This document shows positions 6,343 through 13,247 of a DNA stretch of 13,742 nt, piece by piece (the first letter of the stretch is position 1; the number at the start of each line of letters is the position of its first letter). Under the pieces are notes generated by a model. That model had not been told where the DNA came from. It saw only the letters and a program-made list of their open reading frames with translations, and did no database searches. The translations under genes were made by a program, and so were the position numbers. This DNA is from Candidatus Omnitrophota bacterium (GTDB lineage Bacteria; Omnitrophota; Gorgyraeia; Gygaellales; Profunditerraquicolaceae). Where the stretch lies: assembly GCA_028687205.1 (NCBI GenBank), contig JAQUAP010000034.1, positions 1 to 13,742 of the forward strand, read 5' to 3'.

Positions 6343-7565
6343 AGATAATCCGTTACGGAAGCAAGCAGTTAGAAAAGATTTATAACCGCGGCGCGTTTAA
6401 AAAGGCGCGCGTCGAAGACAAGGTCAGGAAGATCATTGACGACGTGCTTGTTTTCGGCGATGAGGCGTTGATAAAATATACCCGGAAATTTGACGGCGTT
6501 AAATTAATGCCGCGGCAATTAAAGGTCTCGGAAATTGAGATCAGCGGGGCATACCAGAATATCACTCCTAATTTTATCTCCAGCTTAAAGACGATAATAG
6601 AAAATATAAACCGTTTTTACCGCAAGGCCCTGAAAAAATCCTGGAGGATTAAGGACAGCGATGGGGTAATGCTGGGAGAAAATTATAAGCCTTTAGGCCG
6701 CGTAGGGGTTTATATACCGGCAGGGACAGCGCCCCTGGTTTCTACGGTTTATATGAGCGTGCTCCCGGCAAAGATAGCCGGAGTCAGGGAAATCGCCCTG
6801 ATCAGCCCGCCGAATAAAAATGGTTATATTAACCCGCACATATTAGTTATGGCGGATCTATTAAAGGTGGATGAGATTTACCGCGTGGGTGGCGCCCAAG
6901 GCATTGCCGCCTTAGCTTACGGCACCAAAACCATCCCTGCGGTAGATAAGATTGTCGGCCCGGGGAATATCTATGTGAGCGAGGCAAAGCGCCAGGTTTT
7001 TGGCCAGGTAGATATTGATATGATTGCCGGGCCTACGGAGCTGGTGATCATTGCCAACCGCTTTAGCGACCCCAAATACATCATCGCGGATTTAGCTGCC
7101 CAGAAAGAACATGCTAAAGGCCTGGCTGTGCTGATTACTAATTCCAAGTCCTTAGCCCAGCAGGTCAAATCACAAGCTGATGGACAGGATGGTTTTATTA
7201 TTTTAACTAAAAATTTAGAGCAGGCAGTTGAAATCAGCAATAAAATCGCGCCTGAGCACCTTGAAATCATGGTGCAAAACCCGCGCCGCCTGCTTAAAGG
7301 CATAAAAAATGCCGGCGCGATATTCTTAGGGCCGTATAGCCCGGCTGCGGTAGGAGACTATGTTGCCGGGCCAAGCCATGTCTTGCCTACAGGCGGGACT
7401 GCCAGGTTTTTCTCAGGCTTATCGGTCTGTGATTTTATGAAAAGCAATCACATTATCAGTTATTCCAAGAAGGCCCTGGAGAAGATGCGCGAGCCTTTGG
7501 AAAAAATCGCCGGGATTGAAGGCTTAGGCAAGCACATTGATTCAGTAAAGGCGAGGTTTGAATAA
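6339..7565 (+). CDS. hisD: Histidinol dehydrogenase HisD
   Basis: NAD-dependent, zinc-containing histidinol dehydrogenase, 408 residues, catalysing the last two oxidations of histidine synthesis (L-histidinol to L-histidine). Family motifs are clear: GVYIPAGTAPLVSTVYMSVLPAK (124-145), VGPGNIYVSEAKRQV (206-220) and ID-x-x-AGPTEL (226-235). The usual metal and catalytic residues are present: Q255 and H258 in QKEH (usually QAEH), E306-H307 in APEHLE, D340 in the GDY motif and H399 in EGLGKH. It is somewhat short next to the ~430 residues of enteric HisD. The start ATG overlaps the alaS stop by four bases. hisG, the common upstream partner, is absent; alaS takes that place. A pair of small hairpins follows before hisB. 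Confidence 0.97.
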   Translation: MKIIRYGSKQLEKIYNRGAFKKARVEDKVRKIIDDVLVFGDEALIKYTRKFDGVKLMPRQLKVSEIEISGAYQNITPNFISSLKTIIENINRFYRKALKKSWRIKDSDGVMLGENYKPLGRVGVYIPAGTAPLVSTVYMSVLPAKIAGVREIALISPPNKNGYINPHILVMADLLKVDEIYRVGGAQGIAALAYGTKTIPAVDKIVGPGNIYVSEAKRQVFGQVDIDMIAGPTELVIIANRFSDPKYIIADLAAQKEHAKGLAVLITNSKSLAQQVKSQADGQDGFIILTKNLEQAVEISNKIAPEHLEIMVQNPRRLLKGIKNAGAIFLGPYSPAAVGDYVAGPSHVLPTGGTARFFSGLSVCDFMKSNHIISYSKKALEKMREPLEKIAGIEGLGKHIDSVKARFE

Positions 7566-7609
7566 TACCCCGCGCTTATAAGGAATTGCGCGGGTATGCC
7601 CTTGTGGGC
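7566..7609 (+). other. Two intercistronic hairpins between hisD and hisB
   Basis: TACCCCGCGC (7566-7575) pairs with GCGCGGGTA (7588-7596) with one bulged C and a 12-base loop. A short GCCC-TTGT-GGGC hairpin (7598-7609) follows, just before the hisB Shine-Dalgarno AAGGAG (7611-7616). No T-run follows, so a terminator is unlikely; an mRNA-stabilising, processing or translation-tuning role is possible but inferred. Confidence 0.45.
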
Positions 7610-7620
7610 TAAGGAGAAAG

Positions 7621-8232
7621 ATGAGAGAAGCGAGTAAAAACCGAAAAACTAAAGAGACGGATATAACGGTCAAGCTGAATATTGACGGCTCCGGAGAGTC
7701 AAAGATTAAATCCGGCATAGGTTTTCTGGACCATATGCTGGAATTATTCGCGTTCTGGGGGCACTTTGATTTAGAGGTCACTACTAATGAAGCTGACTTA
7801 AAAGTAGATATTCATCATACTAATGAAGACCTGGGTATTGTCTTAGGCCAGGCCTTTAAAGAGGCGTTGGGAGACAAGGCCGGCATTAACCGGCTTGGCT
7901 CTATGTCTGTGCCGATGGAAGATGTGACTGCAAATGTAGCGGTTGACATCAGCGGCAGGGGTTCGTTTAAGTTGAATCTCGGAGGGCAATCAGGTCCTTT
8001 AGGGATTCCCCAATCACAGGATGGTTACGATATGAAATACGCAGAGCATTTTTTTGAGGCCTTTGCCAAGCAGCTGGGAATGAATCTGAATATAAAAATA
8101 GATAATCCCAATAAAGACTTGCATGCTACTTTGGAGCCTGTTTTCAAGGCTTTAGGCAAGGCTTTGGATATAGCCACGCAAATTGACCCCCGCAGAAAGG
8201 GCATTCCTTCAACTAAAGGGGTTATAGACTAA
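7621..8232 (+). CDS. hisB: Imidazoleglycerol-phosphate dehydratase HisB, divergent
   Basis: Monofunctional IGP dehydratase of 203 residues, without the histidinol-phosphatase domain of the E. coli fusion. The family converts imidazole glycerol phosphate to imidazole acetol phosphate with two manganese ions. Conserved here: E12 in TKETDI, H38 in FLDHM, H65-H66-x-x-E69 in HHTNED, R91, SGR (111-113), E172 before the FKAL helix, and the C-terminal IPSTKG. Departures: the usual LHI/LHV is LNI (N157); the usual HHxxE is H168-A-T-L-E172, so the second His is Ala; the usual PMDE is PMED; and the usual HG before FDL is WG (W46). The first two affect positions that normally bind metal. AAGGAG lies four bases upstream of the ATG. 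It is probably the pathway enzyme given its context, but altered metal binding should be considered. Confidence 0.88.
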   Translation: MREASKNRKTKETDITVKLNIDGSGESKIKSGIGFLDHMLELFAFWGHFDLEVTTNEADLKVDIHHTNEDLGIVLGQAFKEALGDKAGINRLGSMSVPMEDVTANVAVDISGRGSFKLNLGGQSGPLGIPQSQDGYDMKYAEHFFEAFAKQLGMNLNIKIDNPNKDLHATLEPVFKALGKALDIATQIDPRRKGIPSTKGVID

Positions 8233-8241
8233 TGAGGAATC

Positions 8242-8316
8242 AGGGACGGTTCTCAACTCAATCTCAAAGTGTCCCCATACAGGGGACGCTTTAGCTTTGT
8301 CTTGAGAACCGTCCCT
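8242..8316. repeat. REP/BIME-like palindrome between hisB and hisH
   Basis: A 75-base double palindrome. The outer stem is a perfect 15-bp inverted repeat, AGGGACGGTTCTCAA (8242-8256) and TTGAGAACCGTCCCT (8302-8316). The inner stem is 11 bp, AAAGTGTCCCC (8266-8276) and GGGGACGCTTT (8282-8292), with one T/G position and a 5-base loop. The GGGACGGTTCTC motif resembles palindromic repeats that I recall from many bacterial genomes in connection with REP-associated tyrosine transposases; that association is from memory and no transposase is in the window. It ends nine bases before the hisH ATG and has no trailing T-run. Confidence 0.75.
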
Positions 8317-8324
8317 ATCAAAAG

Positions 8325-8933
8325 ATGATTGCGATAATTGACTATGGTATGGGGAATATTCATAGCGTAAAAAAGGCGCTGGAGCTTTACGGCGCTAAAA
8401 TAAAAGTTACGAATAACCCCAAAGAAATCTCTTCCTGCGAGAAATTAGTTTTACCCGGAGTAGGCGCGTTTGGCGAGGCAATGCAGGAGTTAGAGAAACA
8501 GGGTTTAGCTAGCCTGATTAGGGATGAAGTAAAGCATAAAAAACCATTCTTGGGGATTTGCCTCGGGATGCAACTTTTGTTTGAAAAAAGCGAAGAGGCG
8601 GCCCAGCGTAAAGGGCTGGGGATCATTAAGGGCGAGGTTAAGAAGTTTCCGGTCTCTGATTTAAAAGTCCCGCATATGGGCTGGAACCAGATTAAAAAAG
8701 TCAAAAGCGAATGCGGGTTATTAAAAGATATTCCGGACGAGCCTTACGTTTATTTTTGCCACTCGTATTATCCTAAGTCCGCTAATAGCGCTTGCGTTGC
8801 CGCAACTACGGATTACGGCGCAGCTTTTGCCTCGGTAGTCTGGCAGGAGAATGTATACGGGGCGCAATTTCATCCGGAAAAAAGCCAGAGGATAGGCTTA
8901 AAAATGTTAGAAAACTTTGTTAACTTATGCTGA
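8325..8933 (+). CDS. hisH: Imidazole glycerol phosphate synthase, glutaminase subunit HisH
   Basis: Class I glutamine amidotransferase of 202 residues. It hydrolyses glutamine and channels ammonia to HisF, where the IGP synthase forms imidazole glycerol phosphate and AICAR from PRFAR. The start IAIIDYGMGNIHSV is typical of HisH. The nucleophile C79 sits in the elbow GICLGMQ, and the His-Glu pair is H183 and E185 in FHPEKSQ. GVGAF (46-50) is the oxyanion-strand phrase. No good Shine-Dalgarno sequence precedes the ATG, because the BIME-like palindrome ends nine bases upstream; the hairpin may therefore affect initiation. The gene overlaps hisA by seven bases. Its partner hisF is downstream, beyond hisA and the lipoprotein gene. 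Confidence 0.96.
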   Translation: MIAIIDYGMGNIHSVKKALELYGAKIKVTNNPKEISSCEKLVLPGVGAFGEAMQELEKQGLASLIRDEVKHKKPFLGICLGMQLLFEKSEEAAQRKGLGIIKGEVKKFPVSDLKVPHMGWNQIKKVKSECGLLKDIPDEPYVYFCHSYYPKSANSACVAATTDYGAAFASVVWQENVYGAQFHPEKSQRIGLKMLENFVNLC

Positions 8934-9646
8934 TCATTCCGGCTATAGATTTAAAAGACGGCTGCGTAGTAAGGTATGTGCAGGGCAGGTCGAATAAGAA
9001 GGTTTATTCCCGGGACCCGCTTAAAGTTGCTAGGCATTGGGTAGCCCAGGGCGCGGAATTCCTGCATCTCGTGGATTTAGACGGTGCCTTTAGCGGTACC
9101 CCTAAAAATTTAGCTATTATTAAAGCCATAGCCAGGCAGATCAAGGTGCCGGTAGAATGCGGCGGCGGGATAAGGAGCCTGAAGGCTATCGCGGATATTT
9201 TGGCTACCGGCGTAAGCCGCGTTGTTTTAGGGACAAAGGCCGTTGAGGATAAAGAATTTTTAGCCCAGGCTTTTAAAAAATTTAAACATAAGGTCATTGT
9301 GGGGGTTGACGCTAAAAGCGGCCTGGTTATGGTCCGCGGCTGGAAGTCCGGGCATAAAAAAACCGCTGCCGCGGATTTCAGCCTTTCTTTAAAAAAACTC
9401 GGGTTTAAGGAATTAATTTATACCGATACCCTAAAAGACGGGACCCTGGCCGGCCCGAACATAAAAGAGATTAAGCGGCTTTTAAAATTGACCGGATTAA
9501 AAATTATCGCCTCGGGAGGGATTTCCAGCTTAGGGGATTTACATAAACTAAAAAGCCTGGAGAAAGAGGGCGTAAGCGGGGTTATTATTGGTAAGGCTTT
9601 ATATGAGGGAAGGTTCACTTTGCCTCAGGCCTTAAAATTTTCTTAG
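8927..9646 (+). CDS. hisA: ProFAR isomerase HisA
   Basis: Phosphoribosylformimino-5-aminoimidazole carboxamide ribotide isomerase, 239 residues, a (beta/alpha)8 barrel that performs the Amadori rearrangement giving PRFAR, the substrate of HisH-HisF. The N-terminal AIDLKDG carries the catalytic Asp at residue 8, and GVDAKSG carries the second at 128. The two phosphate-binding sites are CGGGIRS (78-84) and IASGGISS in the C-terminal half. TDTLKDGTLAGPN (166-178) is characteristic of HisA and separates it from the paralogue HisF further down. The ATG lies within the last codons of hisH. A perfect Shine-Dalgarno for the next gene begins four bases after the stop. The tryptophan-pathway activity of PriA-type enzymes is not suggested by anything visible. 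Confidence 0.96.
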   Translation: MLIIPAIDLKDGCVVRYVQGRSNKKVYSRDPLKVARHWVAQGAEFLHLVDLDGAFSGTPKNLAIIKAIARQIKVPVECGGGIRSLKAIADILATGVSRVVLGTKAVEDKEFLAQAFKKFKHKVIVGVDAKSGLVMVRGWKSGHKKTAAADFSLSLKKLGFKELIYTDTLKDGTLAGPNIKEIKRLLKLTGLKIIASGGISSLGDLHKLKSLEKEGVSGVIIGKALYEGRFTLPQALKFS

Positions 9647-9661
9647 CCAAAAGGAGGGGGT

Positions 9662-10114
9662 ATGTTTAGAAAAGTCTTTGTTTTAGCGCTGGTAGTGGTA
9701 TTCGCGCTATCCTTAGCCGGATGCGCGTCAATGAGCACGGTCAAGCAGAAGGATTTGGAGATCCAGGGGTTAAGAAACCAAGTTTCGGTTTTAGAGACCC
9801 AGACGCAAAGTAAAGACCAGGAGATCAGCAATTTGAAGGAAGCGCTTAATAAGGCAACCGAGCAGCTTAATACTGTTGAAGCCGGGAAAGAAAAAGCCGT
9901 CCTTAAGGTAAAGCCGCACCCCAACATGAAAGATATCCAAACTGCTTTAAAGAATGCGGGCTTTTATCAGGGGAAGATTGATGGCCGCAGGGGCCAACAA
10001 ACGCGCGAGGCGATTAAGGCCTTCCAGAGGGCGCATAATTTAAAAGTTAACGGCAGGGTTACTAAAAAAACCTGGACAGCATTAAACGAATACCTGAATC
10101 AAAAAACAAAATAA
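9662..10114 (+). CDS. Lipoprotein with coiled coil and peptidoglycan-binding domain
   Basis: A 150-residue predicted lipoprotein that I cannot name to gene level. Residues 1-20 form a signal peptide (MFRK charge, then a hydrophobic run) ending in the lipobox L-A-G-C with lipidated C21. Residues ~29-79 are heptad-like and charged, forming a coiled coil (EIQGLRNQVSVLETQ). Residues ~88-146 match the PG_binding_1 (PF01471) pattern: a DIQ-x-ALK-x-AGFY-x-G-x-IDG opening and a G-x-x-T-x-x-AIKAFQ centre, then a second LKVNGRV-T-x-x-TW-x-AL half. It should sit in a membrane facing the periplasm and touch the cell wall. The start is well supported by AGGAGG at 9652-9657. It lies between hisA and hisF, with gaps of 15 and 3 bases, and has no evident link to histidine synthesis. 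Confidence 0.9.
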   Translation: MFRKVFVLALVVVFALSLAGCASMSTVKQKDLEIQGLRNQVSVLETQTQSKDQEISNLKEALNKATEQLNTVEAGKEKAVLKVKPHPNMKDIQTALKNAGFYQGKIDGRRGQQTREAIKAFQRAHNLKVNGRVTKKTWTALNEYLNQKTK

Positions 10115-10117
10115 CCT

Positions 10118-10873
10118 ATGCTTACCAAGCGCATTATTCCCTGCCTGGATATTAAAGACGGCAGGGTGGTAAAAGGCGTAAAATTTTTGGGCTTAAAAGA
10201 CGTCGGCGACCCGGTTGAAGTAGCCAGGGCTTATGATAAGCAAGAGGCGGATGAGCTGGTTTTTCTGGATATAACTGCCAGCGTTGAAAAACGCAAGACC
10301 CTCGTATCCTTAGTGGAAAGAATAGCCCAGAATATCTTTATGCCTTTTACTGTCGGCGGAGGAGTGGCTGATTTAGGCGACATAAGGGACCTTTTAAATG
10401 CCGGCGCGGAAAAAGTATCGCTAAACACCCAGGCAGTAAAATTTCCGGAATTGATCGCGGACGCGGCTAAAAAATTCGGCAGCCAGTGCATTGTTTTGGC
10501 TATTGACGCTAAAAAGAAAGAGCAGGGCTGGGAAGTTTATATTAACGGAGGCAGGACCCCTACGGAGCTGGATGCCCTGGAGTGGGCTAAAAAAGGCGCA
10601 GAATTTGGCGCTGGCGAGATTCTTTTAACCAGTATGGATTATGACGGGACCAAAGACGGTTATGACCTGGATTTGACCGCCGCGATCTGTAAAGCCGTGA
10701 ATATCCCGGTTATCGCCTCAGGCGGAGCCGGTAAGTTAGAGCATTTTTATGATTGTTTTGCCAGGACAGGCTGCCAGGCAGCTTTGGCTGCCTCGCTTTT
10801 TCATTACGGGGAGTGCACGGTAAAAGAAGTAAAGGAATATTTAAAGGAGAAGGGGATAGCGGTAAGGTTATGA
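10118..10873 (+). CDS. hisF: Imidazole glycerol phosphate synthase, cyclase subunit HisF
   Basis: HisF of 251 residues, the (beta/alpha)8 cyclase that combines ammonia from HisH with PRFAR to give imidazole glycerol phosphate and AICAR. The two catalytic aspartates are at the standard places, D11 in IPCLDIKDG and D130 in LAIDAKK. Other signatures are TVGGGV (78-83), GGRTPTELDALEWA (144-157), GEILLTSMDYDGTKDGYD and the phosphate loop IASGGAG. The C-terminal ALAASLFHYGE is typical of HisF and distinguishes it from HisA. The start ATG is three bases after the lipoprotein stop with no clear Shine-Dalgarno sequence, which suggests coupling to that gene. It overlaps hisI as ATGA. Confidence 0.97.
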   Translation: MLTKRIIPCLDIKDGRVVKGVKFLGLKDVGDPVEVARAYDKQEADELVFLDITASVEKRKTLVSLVERIAQNIFMPFTVGGGVADLGDIRDLLNAGAEKVSLNTQAVKFPELIADAAKKFGSQCIVLAIDAKKKEQGWEVYINGGRTPTELDALEWAKKGAEFGAGEILLTSMDYDGTKDGYDLDLTAAICKAVNIPVIASGGAGKLEHFYDCFARTGCQAALAASLFHYGECTVKEVKEYLKEKGIAVRL

Positions 10874-11205
10874 CAAAGAAAGCCAAGGTTAGTTTAAAGG
10901 ATTTTAAATTTGATAAATGCGGGTTAATCCCGGCGATAATCCAGGATTATAAGACAGGCCAGGTGCTGATGCTTGCGTATATGAATAAGGAATCTTTACG
11001 CCGCACGCTTAAATCCGGAAAGACCTGTTTCTGGTCGCGTTCGCGCAAAGTTTATTGGGTGAAGGGAATGAGCAGCGGCCATTTTCAATGCGTTAAATCA
11101 ATTTCCTATGATTGCGATATGGATACGCTTTTAATTAAGGTGCGCCAGGTGGGCGTAGCCTGCCATACAGGGAACAGGAGTTGTTTTTTCAGGAAGATAA
11201 AATGA
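10870..11205 (+). CDS. hisI: Phosphoribosyl-AMP cyclohydrolase HisI
   Basis: Monofunctional PR-AMP cyclohydrolase, 111 residues, opening the adenine ring of PR-AMP in step 3 of the pathway. The core MLAYMNKESL (34-43), FWSRSR (54-59), SGHFQ-x-V (69-75) and DCDMD (81-85, magnesium ligands) are intact. The three cysteines C82, C98 and C105 keep the 16- and 7-residue spacing of the family's zinc site; C98 and C105 are in ACHTG and SCF. The length shows no fused HisE pyrophosphohydrolase, and no hisE is seen in the window, so that function must be encoded elsewhere. I chose the ATG at 10870 (overlapping the hisF stop as ATGA) rather than an upstream in-frame codon, because homology begins here. 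The stop overlaps trpE as ATGA. Confidence 0.95.
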   Translation: MTKKAKVSLKDFKFDKCGLIPAIIQDYKTGQVLMLAYMNKESLRRTLKSGKTCFWSRSRKVYWVKGMSSGHFQCVKSISYDCDMDTLLIKVRQVGVACHTGNRSCFFRKIK

Positions 11206-12686
11206 TCCATCCTGCGCTGGAAGAATTCTTAAGCTTGGCTAAAAAGGGCAACGTAATCCCGGTCTATAAAGAAATCAACGCTGACCTGGAGACTCCGGTT
11301 TCCGCCTACCTGAAGATAACTAAGGGCGACTACGCTTTTTTACTGGAGTCCGTAGAAGGGCAGGAGAAGATCGCCCGTTTCTCTTTTTTAGGCGCCTCCC
11401 CAAGCCTGGTCTTTAAAGCCAAAGGCCGCAATATTGAAATCAGCGCGCCGGCTAAAAAAAGCGTTAAAAGATTTATCGCCAGCGCCAGCCCTATCGATGA
11501 AGTAAAAAAGATCATGCGACCCTTTAAAGCGGTGGCAGTCAAAGGCCTGCCGCGCTTCTGCGGAGGCCTGGTCGGTTTTATCGGTTATGATACAGTGAGG
11601 TTTTTTGAAGAGCTGCCCGATAAAAACCCCGATGATTTAAAAACTCCCGATGTCCTCCTGATGTTAGCGGATACTTTATTGGTTTTTGACCATGTGAACC
11701 ACAATATAAAAATCGTCAGCAATGTAATTTTACCTAAAGGAAAACTTACGGCGGCCAAAAGCAAAATCCTTTATAACCAAGCCGCCAGGAAGATAGAGGC
11801 GATTCAGGCGGATTTTAACCAGCCGCTTAACGAAAATGAAATTACAAGGGCCCCTGCGCAAAAAATTAAATTCAGCTCGAATTTTAAAAAGAGCGAATTT
11901 GAAAACGCGGTCAACAAAGCCAAGCAATATATTAAAAAAGGAGACGTTATCCAGGTTGTCCCTTCCCAGCGCTTCAGGATTACTACCGCTAAAGACCCGT
12001 TTACGATTTACCGCAAGCTGCGCAGCCTTAATCCTTCTCCTTATATGTATTTCCTGCGTTTAAAAGATATGCACCTGGTCGGGGCTTCCCCGGAAATGCT
12101 GGTGCGCTGCGAGGACGGCCTGATCCAGACGCGGCCGATTGCCGGGACGCGGCCACGCGGAAAAGATGAAGCCGGGGATATAAAGTTGGCGCGGGAGTTA
12201 ATCAAAGATAAGAAAGAACGGGCCGAACACCTGATGCTCGTTGATTTAGGCAGGAATGATTTAGGCAGGGTAAGTAAAACCGGCACAGTGGAAGTATCCG
12301 AATTCATGAGCGTAGAAAAATATTCGCATGTCATGCACCTGGTAAGCGAGGTAAAAGGAAAGCTTGACAATAAACGTTATGATATTTATGATGTGTTGAA
12401 AGCGACCTTCCCTGCGGGCACGGTTTCCGGCAGCCCGAAGATCCGCGCGATGGAGATTATCGATGAGCTGGAAAATACCCGGCGCGGGCCTTATGCCGGA
12501 TGCGTGGGGTATTTTAGCTTTTCGCATAACCTGGATACCTGTATTAATATAAGGACTATCCTGATCAAGGGCAATAAGGCGTATATCCAGGCAGGCGCGG
12601 GGATCGTAGCGGATTCTGTGCCGGAAAAAGAGTATATTGAGACGGTAAATAAGGCTAAGGCCTTGATGGAAGCGATTGTAAAATAA
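11202..12686 (+). CDS. trpE: Anthranilate synthase component I TrpE
   Basis: TrpE of 494 residues, converting chorismate and ammonia or glutamine-derived nitrogen to anthranilate. The N-terminal domain carries FLLESVEG with LLES at 47-50, the tryptophan feedback-binding motif, and ARFSFLGASP (59-68), which favours TrpE over the paralogue PabB. The chorismate-binding domain has NPSPYMYFLRL, GASPEMLVR, RPIAGTRPRG (311-320), ERAEHLMLVDLGRNDLG (about 339-355), FPAGTVSGSPK and a C-terminal QAGAGIVADSVPEKEY. The ATG at 11202 overlaps the hisI stop and has AGGAAG about five to ten bases upstream. The glutaminase partner trpG, which usually follows, is absent; rpsP follows after 16 bases. Joining of his and trp genes is seen elsewhere in bacteria. 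Confidence 0.95.
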   Translation: MIHPALEEFLSLAKKGNVIPVYKEINADLETPVSAYLKITKGDYAFLLESVEGQEKIARFSFLGASPSLVFKAKGRNIEISAPAKKSVKRFIASASPIDEVKKIMRPFKAVAVKGLPRFCGGLVGFIGYDTVRFFEELPDKNPDDLKTPDVLLMLADTLLVFDHVNHNIKIVSNVILPKGKLTAAKSKILYNQAARKIEAIQADFNQPLNENEITRAPAQKIKFSSNFKKSEFENAVNKAKQYIKKGDVIQVVPSQRFRITTAKDPFTIYRKLRSLNPSPYMYFLRLKDMHLVGASPEMLVRCEDGLIQTRPIAGTRPRGKDEAGDIKLARELIKDKKERAEHLMLVDLGRNDLGRVSKTGTVEVSEFMSVEKYSHVMHLVSEVKGKLDNKRYDIYDVLKATFPAGTVSGSPKIRAMEIIDELENTRRGPYAGCVGYFSFSHNLDTCINIRTILIKGNKAYIQAGAGIVADSVPEKEYIETVNKAKALMEAIVK

Positions 12687-12702
12687 AAAGGAGGAAATAC
12701 TA

Positions 12703-12960
12703 ATGGCAGTGCATATTCGCTTAAGAAGGATCGGTAAAAACCCTAAAGGCAAACCGCATTTTCGCCTTGCCGCTTATGATGAGCGTACCGGCCGCGACGG
12801 CAGGGTTTTAGAGGAGCTCGGATTTTATGTCCCCACAACCGGAGAGGTGAAATTAAAGCGGGAGCGTATTGAGCAATGGATTAAAAACGGCGCGCAGGCT
12901 TCGCAGACAGTCAAGAGCCTGCTTAAAAAGGAGAAAAAGAATGCAACCACAGGCAGCTAA
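12703..12960 (+). CDS. rpsP: 30S ribosomal protein S16
   Basis: Small-subunit ribosomal protein bS16, 85 residues, normal for the family; it helps assemble the 5' domain of 16S rRNA. The opening V-H-I-R-L-R-R-I-G-K-x-x-P, then P-H-F-R-L-A-A-Y-D-x-R-T-G-R-D-G and LGFY-P, is diagnostic. The C-terminus is lysine-rich. AGGAGG at 12689-12694, eight bases from the ATG, is the strongest ribosome binding site in the window and suits high expression. The gap to trpE is 16 bases with no terminator. Its end overlaps yajC by 20 bases. The usual neighbours (rimM, trmD, rplS) are not present. Confidence 0.97.
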   Translation: MAVHIRLRRIGKNPKGKPHFRLAAYDERTGRDGRVLEELGFYVPTTGEVKLKRERIEQWIKNGAQASQTVKSLLKKEKKNATTGS

Positions 12961-13231
12961 CCCGATCGTAAACCTTGTTCCCTTAATCCTTATTTTTGTA
13001 ATTTTTTATTTTATGCTCATCCGTCCGCAAAGGCAGAAGGAGAAAGAGCACCAGAAGACGCTGAAGAACCTCAGTAAGAATGATGAGGTCGTTACCTCCA
13101 GCGGCATCCACGGCACTATCGTTAATGTGAAAGAAAAAACTATCACTTTGAGAATAGACGATAACGTGAAGATTGAATTAGAAAAGAACTGCGTAGCTTT
13201 TGTTAAGAAACAGCTTAATCCGGCAGCCTAA
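12941..13231 (+). CDS. yajC: Preprotein translocase subunit YajC
   Basis: YajC of 96 residues, the small single-span inner-membrane partner of SecDF in the Sec translocon. A hydrophobic helix at about residues 9-26 ends in the hallmark M-L-I-R-P-Q-R-Q-K-E-K, followed by a soluble beta-rich domain with the family phrase L-x-K-N-D-E-V-V-T-S-S-G-I-H-G-T-I. The ATG at 12941 has AAGGAG eight to ten bases upstream, inside rpsP. Starting earlier would add a basic segment before the helix that the family lacks. The gene overlaps rpsP by 20 bases and its stop is part of the AAGGAG of secD. Confidence 0.95.
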   Translation: MQPQAANPIVNLVPLILIFVIFYFMLIRPQRQKEKEHQKTLKNLSKNDEVVTSSGIHGTIVNVKEKTITLRIDDNVKIELEKNCVAFVKKQLNPAA

Positions 13232-13247
13232 GGAGAAATAGCGAAAA

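Noticed and set aside
8242..8325. The BIME-like palindrome as an intrinsic terminator after hisB
   Set aside because: No T-run follows the stem on either strand, and the loop region and double stem fit a repeat element better.
10753..10869. Longer N-terminus for HisI reaching back into hisF
   Set aside because: The extra residues come from hisF read in another frame. Family similarity starts at the ATG at 10870, which forms the ATGA overlap.
12869..12940. Longer N-terminus for YajC inside rpsP
   Set aside because: It would add a strongly basic segment before the membrane helix that the family lacks; ATG at 12941 has a good AAGGAG.
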